Assembly (NCBI GenBank): GCA_018524725.1
Contig: JAEUWP010000089.1
Span: 1 to 42,131, forward strand
DNA from: Podaxis mareebaensis
Lineage: Eukaryota; Basidiomycota; Agaricomycetes; Agaricales; Agaricaceae
Direction: 5' to 3'
DNA length: 42,131 nt
The notes beneath the pieces are model-generated. The model did no database searches. It was given only the letters and a program-made list of their open reading frames with translations, and was not told the origin of the DNA. The first letter of the stretch is position 1; each line of letters begins with the position of its first letter. Positions 21,133-33,233 of this stretch are shown in pieces. The position numbers were made by a program, and so were the translations under genes.

Positions 21133-22015
21133 CTGTCAATTGTAATGTACGCAGAACGGGAGTGCTCGCACATTCAAGGAATGTGGAACCCCAACTATGC
21201 TCCGAGCGTTGCCAACTGATCATCTCCAGATGTTCAAAAGTCACCGGTTTCCCGAACCGCGAAGCCCTAAGGGAATCGTCGAGTGCGCTATGAGGTGCTT
21301 CTGGATCATAGAGGTAGAATTCGGTGAAAGTGGGGACACCTGAATAGAAGTTTGACAGCGGTGTCGATGGGGATTGAGGCCAGATCGAGGACGGTGGTGG
21401 AGTAAGGGTGTTTGTAAAGTACCCTGCACGGGGTATCGACGCCACAAATTAAGAGCCGGCGGAGAGACCGAGATCTATTGAGATAGAGCTCCATCATGTG
21501 GGGACGCATTCTGGTCCAGTCAAGTACGAGATCCTCTGTGGCTATCATCTTGTTGATTTGAGGTGGTATTCTCCTGTTTGGGGTAGGAGAAAGCGAGGTG
21601 AAGAGGAAGGTTCCTTGAATTTTCAAGATAGAGAATCAGGAAGAAGGGATTGTATTTCCTTCTGGTCGCTCCTTTCGCGGAGAGAGTCGCCGATACCCAC
21701 AAGGACGGAGTCAACCGGGCCACACCTCTCCAGTGGGATGACACTGCACAGAGCTTCAGCGGAAAGTGGGTCCTCATAGTTCGAGAATAAGATTCGTCCG
21801 CACGAGAGAAGGCGACAGGTTGTGGGGCAGTCGACTTGAAGATGGAAGAGAGCACCTCGGGAGGAAGTTTCCCACTGGGGTGTTTGGAGAAGGTTGAGCG
21901 TTCGAAGCAGCGCTGTCTTCTCTCGAATTAGGTGGTCCGATTGCTTCGTAGACGCGTCCAGGGAACGAAGTTTCTCAGCAAACGAACATAAGCCCCTGTC
22001 GAGGAAGTATCCATA
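21121..22015 (-). pseudogene. F-box gene copy A, 5' half
   Basis: This is the 5' half of the F-box gene disrupted by the LINE. It begins at the ATG at 22015-22013, which aligns with the internal ATG 24182-24180 of gene B. It contains the F-box start SGKLPPEVLSSIFKSTAPQP and the following LCAVSSHWRGVA...TPSLW segment typical of agaricomycete F-box proteins. Frameshifts lie near the N-terminus (about 21870-21990) and further on. Unlike the left half, it keeps many CpG sites. It is broken both by its own frameshifts and by the insertion. Confidence 0.88.
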
Positions 22016-22646
22016 ATGTCGGAAGCAAGCCAGCCTTGAATGGCGGTGTGTTTTCGATTGGACTTCTGCACAGATTTAAGCCTTCAAAGGATCAAGAGTA
22101 TCGTCCGCGTCATCTCGTTTCTTGCTGAATCAATTCCTACAGTCCAGTGGTTCTCGTTGCTTGGCTTATATTCGCGCTGTCTCACACGGCCCACTTTCAC
22201 TCTACCCCACCCTAATACACTGATTTCCGTGGTTTTTGGGTCCCTTCAAAGTGGATCTATAACAGTGATTGCTCAGCAATCATGTCAATGTTGAGTACCG
22301 GTCTCCGAGGCAGTGCCGTCCCTTGACCCTGTGGACAGATCATTTCCTTGTTACAAAGAGCGGAAGATGGAGTGAAACTCATGCACTGTGTAAGCGTGGA
22401 CTCTTGGAAGGGTGCATTGTTGGCATCAAATGACGGAGCTTCCGAGCACAGTAGTCCGCAGGGTCGTTTGGGACGGAGAGACGTACAGCTATATAGGTAC
22501 CGGTGGTTTTGTTCAAGGTAAGTAGTTGGAATCCGAGAGTCCCAACTATGTAAACGACTACAGCATTTTATTACAGAAAGAGTTGCTGATTTCATGACCA
22601 TTTTCTTGCCTGTCTCCCCCCTTGCCAAAATGCCCCTAGGTCCGCT
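22016..22646 (-). other. Flanks between F-box copies A and B
   Basis: From 22016 to about 22278 lies the 5' flank of copy A. Its first 80 bp align with the B flank at 24183-24265 and the rest is diverged. From about 22279 to 22646 lies the 3' flank of gene B, which aligns with 6130-6494. The junction marks the border between two tandem duplication units. No separate gene is visible. Confidence 0.65.
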
Positions 22647-24182
22647 TCATAACCAGTCGGCGACGTCCCCATCCTCCACAATCTCCAATTTAACGCCCTT
22701 CCTCACCAGCTCTCTAAGTCCTGCCTGTACTCTGGGTGTCCAATCCACCATGACTTCGGTAAACATCAACCGGAAGGAGTTCCCCCCAACCAAACGACGT
22801 TCCAGCATGAGCAACAAGGGTTCAAATTGCTCGGGCTCCAGCGTTCGTACAGGACAAGTGACATAATCTTCGTAATCATGCAGCGATATGCACCCTTCCA
22901 CCATCAGAGCCTTGAGCTTCGGCATAAATTTGGTGGCCGTGGTGGCGGATCCAGCAGGTGTGAGCTTGGAACATACTTGGACAAGCATGTCCCTTGTGCA
23001 CCCGGAAAGAATGAGATTCTCGACAGATGAATCAGGAGTGAAGAAATGTTGATGGTTTGTGTATTCCTCAATCTCTTGGGCCCAGTTAAGCTCCAACGTC
23101 GAAAGAGTACGAGACGCCCGGGTGAAGAACCTTGCTTCAGCAGCAGAGGTTCTTCCGAAATCTAAATCAAAATCTGACGTCCGCAATGTACGTAGTACAG
23201 GAGTTCTCGCACATTCAAGGAATGCGGAACCCCAGTCATATACTGAGCGGTGCCAGCGGATCACTTCCAGGTGCTCAAAAGTCACTGGTGTCCTGAACCA
23301 CGAAGCCGTGAGAGAACCATCGAGTACCCTGCTCGGCGCTCTCGGGAAGTCGAGATAGAATTCGACAATGTTGGGGCACCTGAGCAAGAGTTTGACAACA
23401 GTGTCGATGGGTAATGATCCCAGATCAAGGACCGTGATGGAGGACGGGAGTCTATAAAGCGGCTTCGAATCCGAAGCGAAAACATGTATAGACACTCGGC
23501 GGAGAGACCGGCATCTATTAAGGTGAAGCACCTCCACTGAGTCCGTAAAACTAGGGATATGCACAAGTACGAGGTCTGTAACGGCCGTCAACCTGTCAAA
23601 ATGAGAGTACCACTGCGAGTCAGGTAGTGTATTGCACAGTACAAGGGTTTTAACCCTGGGCAAATTCACGATAAGGATGGGATCCACGAATTTATCAACG
23701 AGTCGATCTGAGATATCTTCCCCTCCGTTGTAAGAGAAAGCGAGGTGGAGGGGAAGATTCTTTGAATTCTCAAGGTAGAGAATCAAGAGGCAAGGATCGC
23801 ACTTCTTCCCGGTCGTCCCTTCTGAGAAGAAGCTTGTCGATGTCCACAACGATGGTGTCTCGTGGGCCACCTCTCTCCAGTGCGACGATACTGCACAGAG
23901 ATTCAGTGGAAAGCGGGTCTTGACAACTCGGGGGGATTCGTCCGAACGAGAGAAGAAGACGGGTTGTGGAGCAGCCAGCTTGAAGATGTAGGAGAGCACT
24001 TCTGGAGGAAGTTTCCCGCTGGGGGATTGGACAGTGTTGGGCGCCCGAAGCGAAGTTGTCTCCCCCTGGATCAAACGATCCAATTCTTTGGTGGACGCGT
24101 CCAAGGAACGAAGTTTCTCGGAAATGGATGCAATTTGACTACGGAGCGAACGAACGTGAGCTGCTGGCGAGGGAGTGTTCAT
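22647..24182 (-). CDS. F-box protein (copy B, intact)
   Basis: This intronless gene encodes about 511 residues. F-box proteins act as substrate receptors of SCF ubiquitin ligases by binding Skp1. An N-terminal coiled-coil-like stretch (residues 10-42) precedes an F-box starting at LPPEVLSYIFKLAAP near residue 58, then AVSSHWREVAHETPSLW. Leucine-rich C-terminal repeats follow, and the protein ends in DVADWL. The frame extends upstream to 24269. I chose the ATG at 24182-24180 because disrupted copy A aligns from this methionine and the extension is not conserved there. Copies A and B and the orphan flank at 5855-6110 form a tandem cluster. The substrate is unknown; this type is highly expanded in Agaricomycetes. 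Confidence 0.88.
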   Translation of the reverse strand: MNTPSPAAHVRSLRSQIASISEKLRSLDASTKELDRLIQGETTSLRAPNTVQSPSGKLPPEVLSYIFKLAAPQPVFFSRSDESPRVVKTRFPLNLCAVSSHWREVAHETPSLWTSTSFFSEGTTGKKCDPCLLILYLENSKNLPLHLAFSYNGGEDISDRLVDKFVDPILIVNLPRVKTLVLCNTLPDSQWYSHFDRLTAVTDLVLVHIPSFTDSVEVLHLNRCRSLRRVSIHVFASDSKPLYRLPSSITVLDLGSLPIDTVVKLLLRCPNIVEFYLDFPRAPSRVLDGSLTASWFRTPVTFEHLEVIRWHRSVYDWGSAFLECARTPVLRTLRTSDFDLDFGRTSAAEARFFTRASRTLSTLELNWAQEIEEYTNHQHFFTPDSSVENLILSGCTRDMLVQVCSKLTPAGSATTATKFMPKLKALMVEGCISLHDYEDYVTCPVRTLEPEQFEPLLLMLERRLVGGNSFRLMFTEVMVDWTPRVQAGLRELVRKGVKLEIVEDGDVADWL

Positions 24183-24614
24183 TATTGCTCCTAAGTGTCG
24201 AAAGCGAACCGGAGTGTGGTAGTGGTGTGTTTCGGTAATGGGAGCTCTGCACGGATTGTGAGCCGTCAAAACGAGGCGACGCGAGATTGATGTAGGTATG
24301 TATGGGTGAAGACACGATTTGTTGATACTTACTTGCTGAGTAATCGGGCGTTAATTAAGTCCCAGTCTGGTTCCTGGAGTCTGGCGCACGATCCCATGCA
24401 TTTTAGCTCATATATATCTCGCGTAGGTTACGCAGCCCAAGCGTAGCCGACCCAGCCCGTTCACCTCACCCCACGCGTTTTGGAGTCCCTTTAACATAGT
24501 GCTCGTTCTGTGTACCACCCCAAAAATTTGTAGTGCTGTTGAGTAGCATGTTCTACATGTAGGCGGATGCTGCCCCACCGAGGCCTCAATTGGCTTCTTG
24601 ACGCACGCCGCTAC
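24183..24614 (-). promoter_or_regulatory. 5' flank of F-box gene B, duplicated
   Basis: This is the upstream region of gene B. Positions 24290-24614 recur in decayed form at 5855-6110. The similarity ends sharply at 24614, marking the right edge of the tandem unit next to HEM13. No core promoter element was singled out. Confidence 0.6.
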
Positions 24615-24628
24615 AATAAAAAGTCAAA

Positions 24629-24687
24629 CGGGGTCATATGATCTATCTGCAAGATCGGGTCCGGGCTGCATCCGGACCGTGACCCCG
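24629..24687. promoter_or_regulatory. Nested inverted repeats upstream of HEM13
   Basis: An outer pair, CGGGGTCA (24629-24636) and TGACCCCG (24680-24687), encloses an inner pair, GGTCCGG (24658-24664) and CCGGACC (24672-24678). Both are perfect. The block ends 67 bp before the HEM13 ATG. Such CGG/CCG palindromes can bind fungal zinc-cluster regulators, but that role is only a guess here. Confidence 0.4.
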
Positions 24688-24754
24688 ACCATGTCCAGAA
24701 CCTCCTGCCAGTATATTTCCACCGCGGCGCTCACCTGCATCCAGAATCATCACC

Positions 24755-25828
24755 ATGGCGGATACAACCACCAAGCCCATGCGTCAACGCATGGAGGAGT
24801 ACATCAACGACCTCCAAGACAAAATCGTTGTCGCACTCGAGAAACTCGACCCTAAATCCCCTCCATTCAAACGAGATTCCTGGGTCCGTGCACAGGGAGG
24901 AAGCGGTCGTTCATGCGTCTTCGCAGTTCCTCCAGATGATGAAGCGCGATCCACCGAGCCGCACCAATCCGTACTCGAGAAAGCCGGCGTGAACATTTCA
25001 GTCGTCCACGGCGTACTTCCACCCGCAGCGATTAGACAAATGAGAGCAGACCACAATTCGATGCCTCTTCCAGACCGATCGGAAGGCCTTCCTTTCTTCG
25101 CGGCGGGCATCAGCCTTGTCATTCACCCGCGAAACCCCCACGCACCTACCGTGCATGCCAACTATCGTTATTTCGAAATCACAGAACCCAAACCCGAGGA
25201 CGAAGACAATCCTACGTCACCGCCTAAAGTCCTCGTATGGTGGTTTGGTGGGGGCTCGGATTTGACCCCTTCGTACCTTTACGAGGAAGATGCGGTCCAT
25301 TTCCACTCGACGATCAAGAAAGCTTGTGATGCGCATGGCCCACAACTTTATCCTACCTTCAAGAAGTGGTGCGACGAGTACTTCTTCATCACCCACCGCG
25401 GCGAGTCCCGGGGTATTGGTGGCCTGTTCTTTGATGATCTCAACGAGGGTACACACCAACGCCTTAGCCCCGCTAACGAGGTCAAACGACCTGTGACTCC
25501 AGACGAGATTTTCGCATTCGTTAAGGATCTCGGGGACGCCTTCGTACCTTCCTATCTTCCCATCCTCACCCTTCGACACTCGATGCCCTACACACCCCAT
25601 CAACGCCGTTGGCAACTTCTCCGCCGTGGGCGTTACGTCGAGTTCAACCTCGTTTACGATAGGGGCACCAAGTTTGGTTTGATGACGCCTGGAGCTCGGA
25701 TCGAGTCTATTCTCATGAGCTTGCCCGAGACAGCGAGATGGGAGTACATGAGCGATCTTGGTTCTGAGGAAGGAACAGAGGAGGCCAGGTTGCTACAAGT
25801 TCTGAGGGAGCCTCGAACTTGGGTATAA
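24755..25828 (+). CDS. HEM13: Coproporphyrinogen III oxidase (oxygen-dependent)
   Basis: It converts coproporphyrinogen III to protoporphyrinogen IX by oxidative decarboxylation, the antepenultimate step of heme synthesis. The intronless frame of 357 residues is close to the yeast enzyme (about 330). Family blocks are clear: RDSWVRAQGGSGRSCVF, VLVWWFGGGSDLTPSYLYEE, the signature KWCDEYFFITHRGESRGIGG followed by LFFDDL (about residues 203-229), and RRGRYVEFNLVYDRGTKFGL near the C-terminus. No targeting peptide or membrane segment is visible, consistent with the cytosolic yeast enzyme. The start is the first ATG of the conserved frame. It stands alone, downstream of the F-box cluster. Codon and CpG content are like the other housekeeping genes here. 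Confidence 0.97.
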   Translation: MADTTTKPMRQRMEEYINDLQDKIVVALEKLDPKSPPFKRDSWVRAQGGSGRSCVFAVPPDDEARSTEPHQSVLEKAGVNISVVHGVLPPAAIRQMRADHNSMPLPDRSEGLPFFAAGISLVIHPRNPHAPTVHANYRYFEITEPKPEDEDNPTSPPKVLVWWFGGGSDLTPSYLYEEDAVHFHSTIKKACDAHGPQLYPTFKKWCDEYFFITHRGESRGIGGLFFDDLNEGTHQRLSPANEVKRPVTPDEIFAFVKDLGDAFVPSYLPILTLRHSMPYTPHQRRWQLLRRGRYVEFNLVYDRGTKFGLMTPGARIESILMSLPETARWEYMSDLGSEEGTEEARLLQVLREPRTWV

Positions 25829-26261
25829 CAAGGAGAAGGATCAAAGGCAGGTTTCAAATGTATTCTATCTCTACAAGAAGCTGGATGCTTTTGCGTATGG
25901 CGTACTTTTAGTATTAATCTTATCATTATATCATGAACAGCCTGCGTTTCGCAGTTTCCACGCTCCACCTCAAAAAGAAATTGATGTATCATGCCTAATA
26001 CGTATTCTGTCTCGTGCATGTGCACTTCTATGCCCAAAAAATCGAGGCAGCTGGAGAGAGCGACGAGGACCAAAGGCACTCCTCACGCTAGCCAGGGTGT
26101 CCACTAGTTAAAAGGTTGAACTATCGCGATCAGCTACATAAGTATCTGGATCATTAATGACAAACAAATGTTTATTTATATCCGGCCTGTGATCTCAAAT
26201 TATTTCTCGTTCCTATAGCACTCATAACCCACAACACCTCACGAAAGTGAGAGCACATACA
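25829..26261. other. Intergenic region HEM13 to WDR5
   Basis: No gene is seen. The right part should contain the WDR5/Swd3 promoter; an AT-rich TATA-like run, TTTATTTATATCC, lies about 85-95 bp before the ATG. A 141-codon antisense open frame across the HEM13 end is a shadow. Confidence 0.5.
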
Positions 26262-27765
<1,504 letters not shown>

Positions 27766-28041
27766 TGCAATCGGAATCCAGAATTGCGTCGAACATCTTG
27801 TATCTTTGCCATCCTATCGTCCTGTCCTGTATACCCTCTGTATCACTAACCCTTCACACCTCCGGTCTAGTAAAAAGCAGTGTCCATTGTAAAAAAAAGC
27901 AAGCCCCGTAACAATATATAATATTACAAGCAACCAAAAGCAAATGCAGATCCACATCCAATAACTCAAGCCTTCACACCGAATTACAAGCTTCACCTGA
28001 GCGGCTCAGCCGTCCTCAAGTCTACCCAAAAAAAAAGCTTG

Positions 28042-31000
28042 TCACCAAAACATCCCTGCCAAAACAAGAGAAAACCACTCACGTTTCGCAACCTCCTTAT
28101 CCGCCTCCGTCAACCCCGAGTCATGCGCCTCAAGGAACGCATCTACCTCATCCAAAACCTGATCATCCCCATCCCCACCTTCACCAAACTCATCCTCATC
28201 TTCCTCGTCCTCCTCACTATCCTCAGCATCATCAATCGCAAACGGCGTACGCTCCATCACGGCCGCATTCGCCTTTGCCACAGCTTGCAACATCGGTAAC
28301 GCATCCGTGTCCTTATCTTGATCTGGCGTGGGTGGTGTCGGGGTTGGTACTTCTGGTAAAGATTTTCCTTTATCATCGGTTGTGCTGTCTTTCTCTTTGG
28401 TAATGCTGGGTATGATGAGGTTGGGCGAGGATGAGGAAGCAATAGTCGTTGATGTAGTTATAGTGGTAAGCGTCGTACTCGTATCGCTCGATTTGAGACT
28501 CGACTTGGACACCGACTTGCGCATCGAAGGTGTGAGTAACGATTCACGCGCTTTCGGCTCCTCGAGTTTCGTATACCGCCCGATCGAGGGCCTGTGAATA
28601 ACCTAGACGCGGATTAACTGTCAACCACTACCCGGCATGCGGAAATAACACCAGGACACACCTGATGCTTCCCAATGGTCTTCCCAAGCTCATCCGTAAG
28701 CATATGAAACATCTTCTTGTTACTATCCGTGGCGATCGATGACCACAAGTCACCCAAAAACCCGGTAGCGACACCACCGCTCGAGATGGGGAGCTCCATC
28801 TCGGGCAGAGGGGCGAGTTTGAACGAGGCAGAGAGGTCGGTTTCGAAGAAAGATTCGAGGATTTCATCAGCAAGAACTACCATGCGGAACCTGTGACACA
28901 TAATTAGTTTTGACTTCAGTATGGGGGTAATGGAACGTACGTCGCGAGATTGAGATAGGGCTGGTTTGACTCGATAGGCGGTGGAGATTGCGGTACCTCT
29001 TCGCCCTCTTTCGGTTCCGGTCGAGGAAGCAACGCATCACCGTATTCGAACGCGTTGGTCATGAATCGACTCACAGCGCCAAGGTAGGCGTCACCAATCT
29101 CGTAACGGAAGATGAACTTTGGGCGGATGGCATCAACTTTGGGCGCGAAGAACGGTAGAGGGAAAAACTCACCAAAAACGACTCGGACAATGTCAACACC
29201 TCATCCTTCGTCAAATACCCATCCTTATTCTTATCATGCAAATTAAAGAACCACTCAATATTCTCCATCAAATCATTAAACATCACCCCATCCAACCCCG
29301 ATACTAAATCCTACCCAAACCCTCCCAATCAGCTACCACACCAACCAAAGAGGAACAAAAAACACATAAACACTCACCTGGAAAGACAACGCTCCTCTAC
29401 ACGACGTATCCCAAAAATAAAACAACCGATCAATAAACTCATGCTCCGCCACCTCCCTATCAACCCTCTCCTGGAACCCATTCCTCACAATCTTCTCGTC
29501 CCTCGCCCAAGTCGCAACCTCACTCAAAAACTGCCTAAACGTCCTCAACCCAATCCTCGTCTCCGGCTTCTCCTCCCCCGTACTCCCATCAGCAGTACTA
29601 ATCAAACTCACAGGCGGCAAAGCCGCAGGAGGTGGAGGAACCAAACACATCGCTTTATATAACGCGTCATAGATCAACCCTGTTTGCTCTTTCGTGAATC
29701 GGCCGAGGGATTTGAGGTTTCGAATGGCGGAACGTTTGGAGAAGGATTCGATGCTGTGGATGATTTCCGAGCGGTAGCGTTTGCGTTCGTGTTGGATCGT
29801 TTCGTCGGTGATGATGGAGAATTCGCGGAAAGAGACGAGGAGGAGTTCTTGGAAGCGGGTTATGGCGCGGGCACGTGGGTCGGAGGAGGTTGGGTGGGCA
29901 GAGTCGCCGAGGGAGGCAAAGTAGTCACGCATGAGGCTTAAGTGGGAAAAGGGGGTTGGTTAGTGGTGATGTTGGTGTGGGCCGCGAGCACGTACTTGAG
30001 GAAGCCTCCGTCATCTTGGATTTGAAGTAGTTGCTCGCCGTTGATTTTGAGAATTGCTGAACTAGACGTCAGTCGTTACACCACGCGAGTGCAATACACC
30101 AACCTAGGCTTTATCGAGGTTCAGTATTAGGACTAAAGGCTCAGAATAGTCACGTACCCCACTTGGAAGAGAACCTTTGGGCCCATACAGAAGAAACAAT
30201 CGACAATCCGGAACGCAAAGACCATAGGCATGCTGTTGATGAATCTACACCAAAGAAAGGCATGAGTATGAAATGTATCAAGCAGGAGACAGACTCACAG
30301 ACTGAGGAACCAAGGAAGGGACGCGACAGACAGCTGAACATCAACTGCCTGGAAGTGTTCATGAATCATGGGTAAACATCTCTGCACCAAAGCTTCAAAA
30401 ACGCGTTGGTCTAATAGAGTCCCATGCATGGAGGGACTATAGCCGAATCAGCGCCAACCACCGAATTGCGAAGAGGAATACCAACGCATAGTATCCCGGT
30501 AAAAGACGATCGCAAAGGACTTCAAGAAGCCAGAATGCTTGCTCTTCTGACATGTATCTAACAGTCACGTTTCAGCCAAGATTTCGAAGCAAGAAGAACC
30601 AACTCCTACATAAGAATAGCAGCCGCAAGGATATTCATAGCCTAACGACCCGGTTTACCACGAACCTCGAATAATTCAACAAAGCGCACGTACCTGACAA
30701 TACCCCAACTCGGGATTCTTAAACGAATACGCCTGTAACACCCTCCTGAGCGCCGCGATCCCTTCCTCGGACTGATACCCCGCATATTCGGGTAAACTCC
30801 GATGCAAATCTTTCTCAATATCCTCCGTACTCGTACTTGTCCGTCCTTTATGTTCTTCCAACAACCGATCGTAGTATCCTGGATTCGCATAGCGTAGGAA
30901 TATCGAACCAGAGAGGGTTTCCCACATCTCGCCGCGGAGCCTGTTCGGAAGACCAACTTGGACTAGGCGTGTGCATTGAGGGTATCGGAGGAGAGTCAGG

Positions 31001-31964
31001 TTGCGACCGTGGGCTGATGTTGATGGGTTAGTTGGCGTGTCTGGGTTGGCATTGACGCGGGTTAGGAAGAGGTGTGTCGTGCTTACTCTTTAGATATGTT
31101 GTCCATAGCTTCAGTTTAGATGTTTCGCGTAATCTGTGATAGGAATGTGTGTGAGAGGGTCGTAGTAGGGGAAAAGGCGATAAATGCACTTTTTAGGGTC
31201 ACCGGGGAATTTAAACTTGAGGCCCAACCCTCCATGGTATGTTATTTCGGCACCAGCGTCTTTCTCGGCACCAGGAACGTCGCTAGCGGCTTCCTCACCA
31301 TCTGCGACAGACGGTTCTGTGATCAGGCTCTCTGAGAAACACGTCTTTGCGAAACCCTTGACAGCTTTTATCTGTCCCTTCTGCAGCTCGATTTTAAGTG
31401 CATCACGGAGGAGACTACAGAACAAATCAGCAGTGGGGCGTAAGGACGTGAGTTGGACAATCTCATAACACGAGACGAATCAGTCATTTCTGGTCTCGTA
31501 TTTTCACAATAGGTAACGTACGATCTTCATGCCATGCCATGTCAACAGACTGAGCGCGTAAATGCCAGCACGTGCATTGAGGCGCTCTACTCGGCGGATA
31601 GTAGACAGTGGGATGGTGAACCGCACAGACTTGCGATCCAGAGACGCGAATGCCAGGTACGGTGCAATGATGTACAGCTTTCCAGCCTACCAAAAAGGCC
31701 ATGATGTTAATCTGTCCTCACTCCTGGTACAGATGAGCGCCCCATACGCACATACGAATCCTCAACACCCTGCTCTCCCAAGCTCAACACAGCATTAATA
31801 TCCATCTTCTCTACCTCGTGCACGCCTACATCCTTACTGGCGCCCTGAGTTGATGGCTGAGCAGAGACATAGGTAGTAGACGGAGGAATAGAAAAGAAGA
31901 TCTGAGTGAGCTGGTCTTTGGTTGGTTCTTTAAAGTTGCGGAGAGCAGTAGATATCGTTGCCAT
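28042..31964 (-). CDS. GYP2: GRAM-TBC-EF-hand Rab GTPase-activating protein (Gyp2/TBC1D9 type)
   Basis: It is predicted to stimulate GTP hydrolysis by a Rab GTPase in vesicle traffic. Exons read downward: 31964-31752, 31686-31522, 31461-31190, 31133-31087, 31013-30694, 30641-30610, 30557-30486, 30436-30299, 30244-30158, perhaps 30108-30104, 30056-29996, 29936-29378, 29310-29173, 29116-28941, 28890-28662 and 28602-28042. The sum is 3,075 nt (1,024 residues). A GRAM domain starts near residue 71. The TBC domain starts at [12 protein letters not shown] (about 250) and holds both catalytic fingers: arginine in [11 protein letters not shown] and glutamine in NPELGYCQ. A canonical EF-hand loop, [12 protein letters not shown], lies near 680. 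The C-terminus is serine/threonine-rich, then strongly acidic. The gene is divergent from the HD gene, 91 bp away. Confidence 0.94.
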
Positions 31965-32055
31965 GTGCAGAGTAGGAGTGGGAGTGGCGGTGATGGTTAG
32001 GAGAGGAGACGAACACCAAGTCTCTTGCCGAAATCACCTTGCCTTATTTGGTATC
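31965..32055. promoter_or_regulatory. Short shared divergent promoter region
   Basis: Only 91 bp separate the start codons of the TBC gene (minus) and the HD-domain gene (plus). Both core promoters and 5' UTRs must lie here or overlap the neighbouring first exons. It has no obvious TATA box. Confidence 0.6.
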
Positions 32056-33163
32056 ATGCGTTTCTTATCACTCTTCACAAGACAAATGTCCCACTCTCCA
32101 CTCAAGCGCCAGTTTCCTCCGCTCTATCAGGGCACAGGCGACAGCGCAACGGACAGACTCGCTTTCTTTCACATCCTCGAACGCCTCAAGGTATTTTCTC
32201 TCTCTTCTGCCATCTGAACTAGAACCTGACTTTGATCAGACGCAGAAACGCACTGGGTGGGTGAACAACAACGTTCGTCTTTTCTATCCCTCCTCTCCCG
32301 CCATTACCCAACCAAAGGCAGATTCCAGATGCCGAAAGGTATGCACGCCTCCTCCCAAACTCAAACTCAACCTAACAACGCGTCTCGTCTAGTATTTCAG
32401 ACCACATGTACCGCATGGCCGTTCTCGCCATGTGCACATCCGACACCTCACTCGACATCCCAAAGTTCGACCTTCCAACACACTTCACTCACAACATCGC
32501 TAATTTCTTAAACAGATGCGTCATGATGTGTGTCGTACACGACCTCGCAGAGGCCCAAGGTACGTCTCTTACCCCCGCTGTGCTCCACTACCATGAACTC
32601 AGCCTACCCCACAGTTGGCGACATCGCACCTAGAGAAGGCATCCCAAAAGAAACAAAACAGCGCCTCGAAGCAGAAGCGATGCACAACTTTGTACATGTC
32701 ATGCTACACAACTCCCCAGCCGCCCAAAGAATAGAAGCCCTCTGGCATGTATGCGCATTCTGTCCCATTTTCTTATCCCTGTCCTTCAATTGTTACTCCG
32801 CAGGAATACGAAGAAGGCAAGACGCCGGAGGCTAAGTTTGTCAAAGGTCAGTAGCTCCTCCTTGTGCTTAATACATCACTTATATGCGCTGTATAGATCT
32901 CGATCGTTTCGAAATGGCTTCCCAAGGTGCACCATCCCGCCACCCTTTATACGTACCCTGGCTCACCCCACCCTGAACCAGCACTGGAATATGAAAAACG
33001 ACACAAGGCGACTCTCCAGCCATTCTTTGATAGCAGTATACCCAAGATCAACCATCCCGAAGTCAAATCCTGGGGCTCCGATCTGTTAGTAGAACGCTCA
33101 TTCCACCAATCCCAACCAACAGGCACTACAAACGTAGATCCTCTTCTCCAAAACGACAAATAG
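32056..33163 (+). CDS. HD-domain 5'-deoxynucleotidase (HDDC2/YGK1-like)
   Basis: The family hydrolyses deoxynucleoside monophosphates and uses a metal bound by the HD motif. Exons are 32056-32190, 32240-32272, 32322-32338 (17 nt), 32393-32464, 32516-32559, 32615-32748, 32804-32846, 32897-32926 and 32982-33163, giving 229 residues, normal for the family. Family motifs are ILERLKTQKRTGWVNN, the first metal histidine in ISDHMYRMAVL, the HD pair with following glutamate in VHDLAEAQVGDIAP, and EYEEGKTPEAKFVKDLDRFE. A second in-frame ATG at 32086 would remove ten residues and could be the true start, since family members usually begin shortly before the first helix. It is tail-to-tail with ADE16/17, 70 bp between the stops. 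Confidence 0.93.
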
Positions 33164-33233
33164 ATTTTACCCTTAACACTTAAAAAATACAACATAAGAA
33201 TTTTCTAGGCCATCTTGTTCTGTTTGCCCCCCT

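Noticed and set aside
20813..21445. 210-codon minus-strand frame spanning the LINE 3' UTR and F-box relic
   Set aside because: It is a chance fusion across the insertion border; the A tract is read as a phenylalanine run.
24183..24269. 29-residue N-terminal extension of F-box B
   Set aside because: Not supported by copy A, which aligns from the internal methionine at 24182.
26247..26261. GTG-initiated N-terminal extension of the WD40 protein
   Set aside because: Eukaryotic nuclear genes start at ATG; the ATG at 26262 fits.
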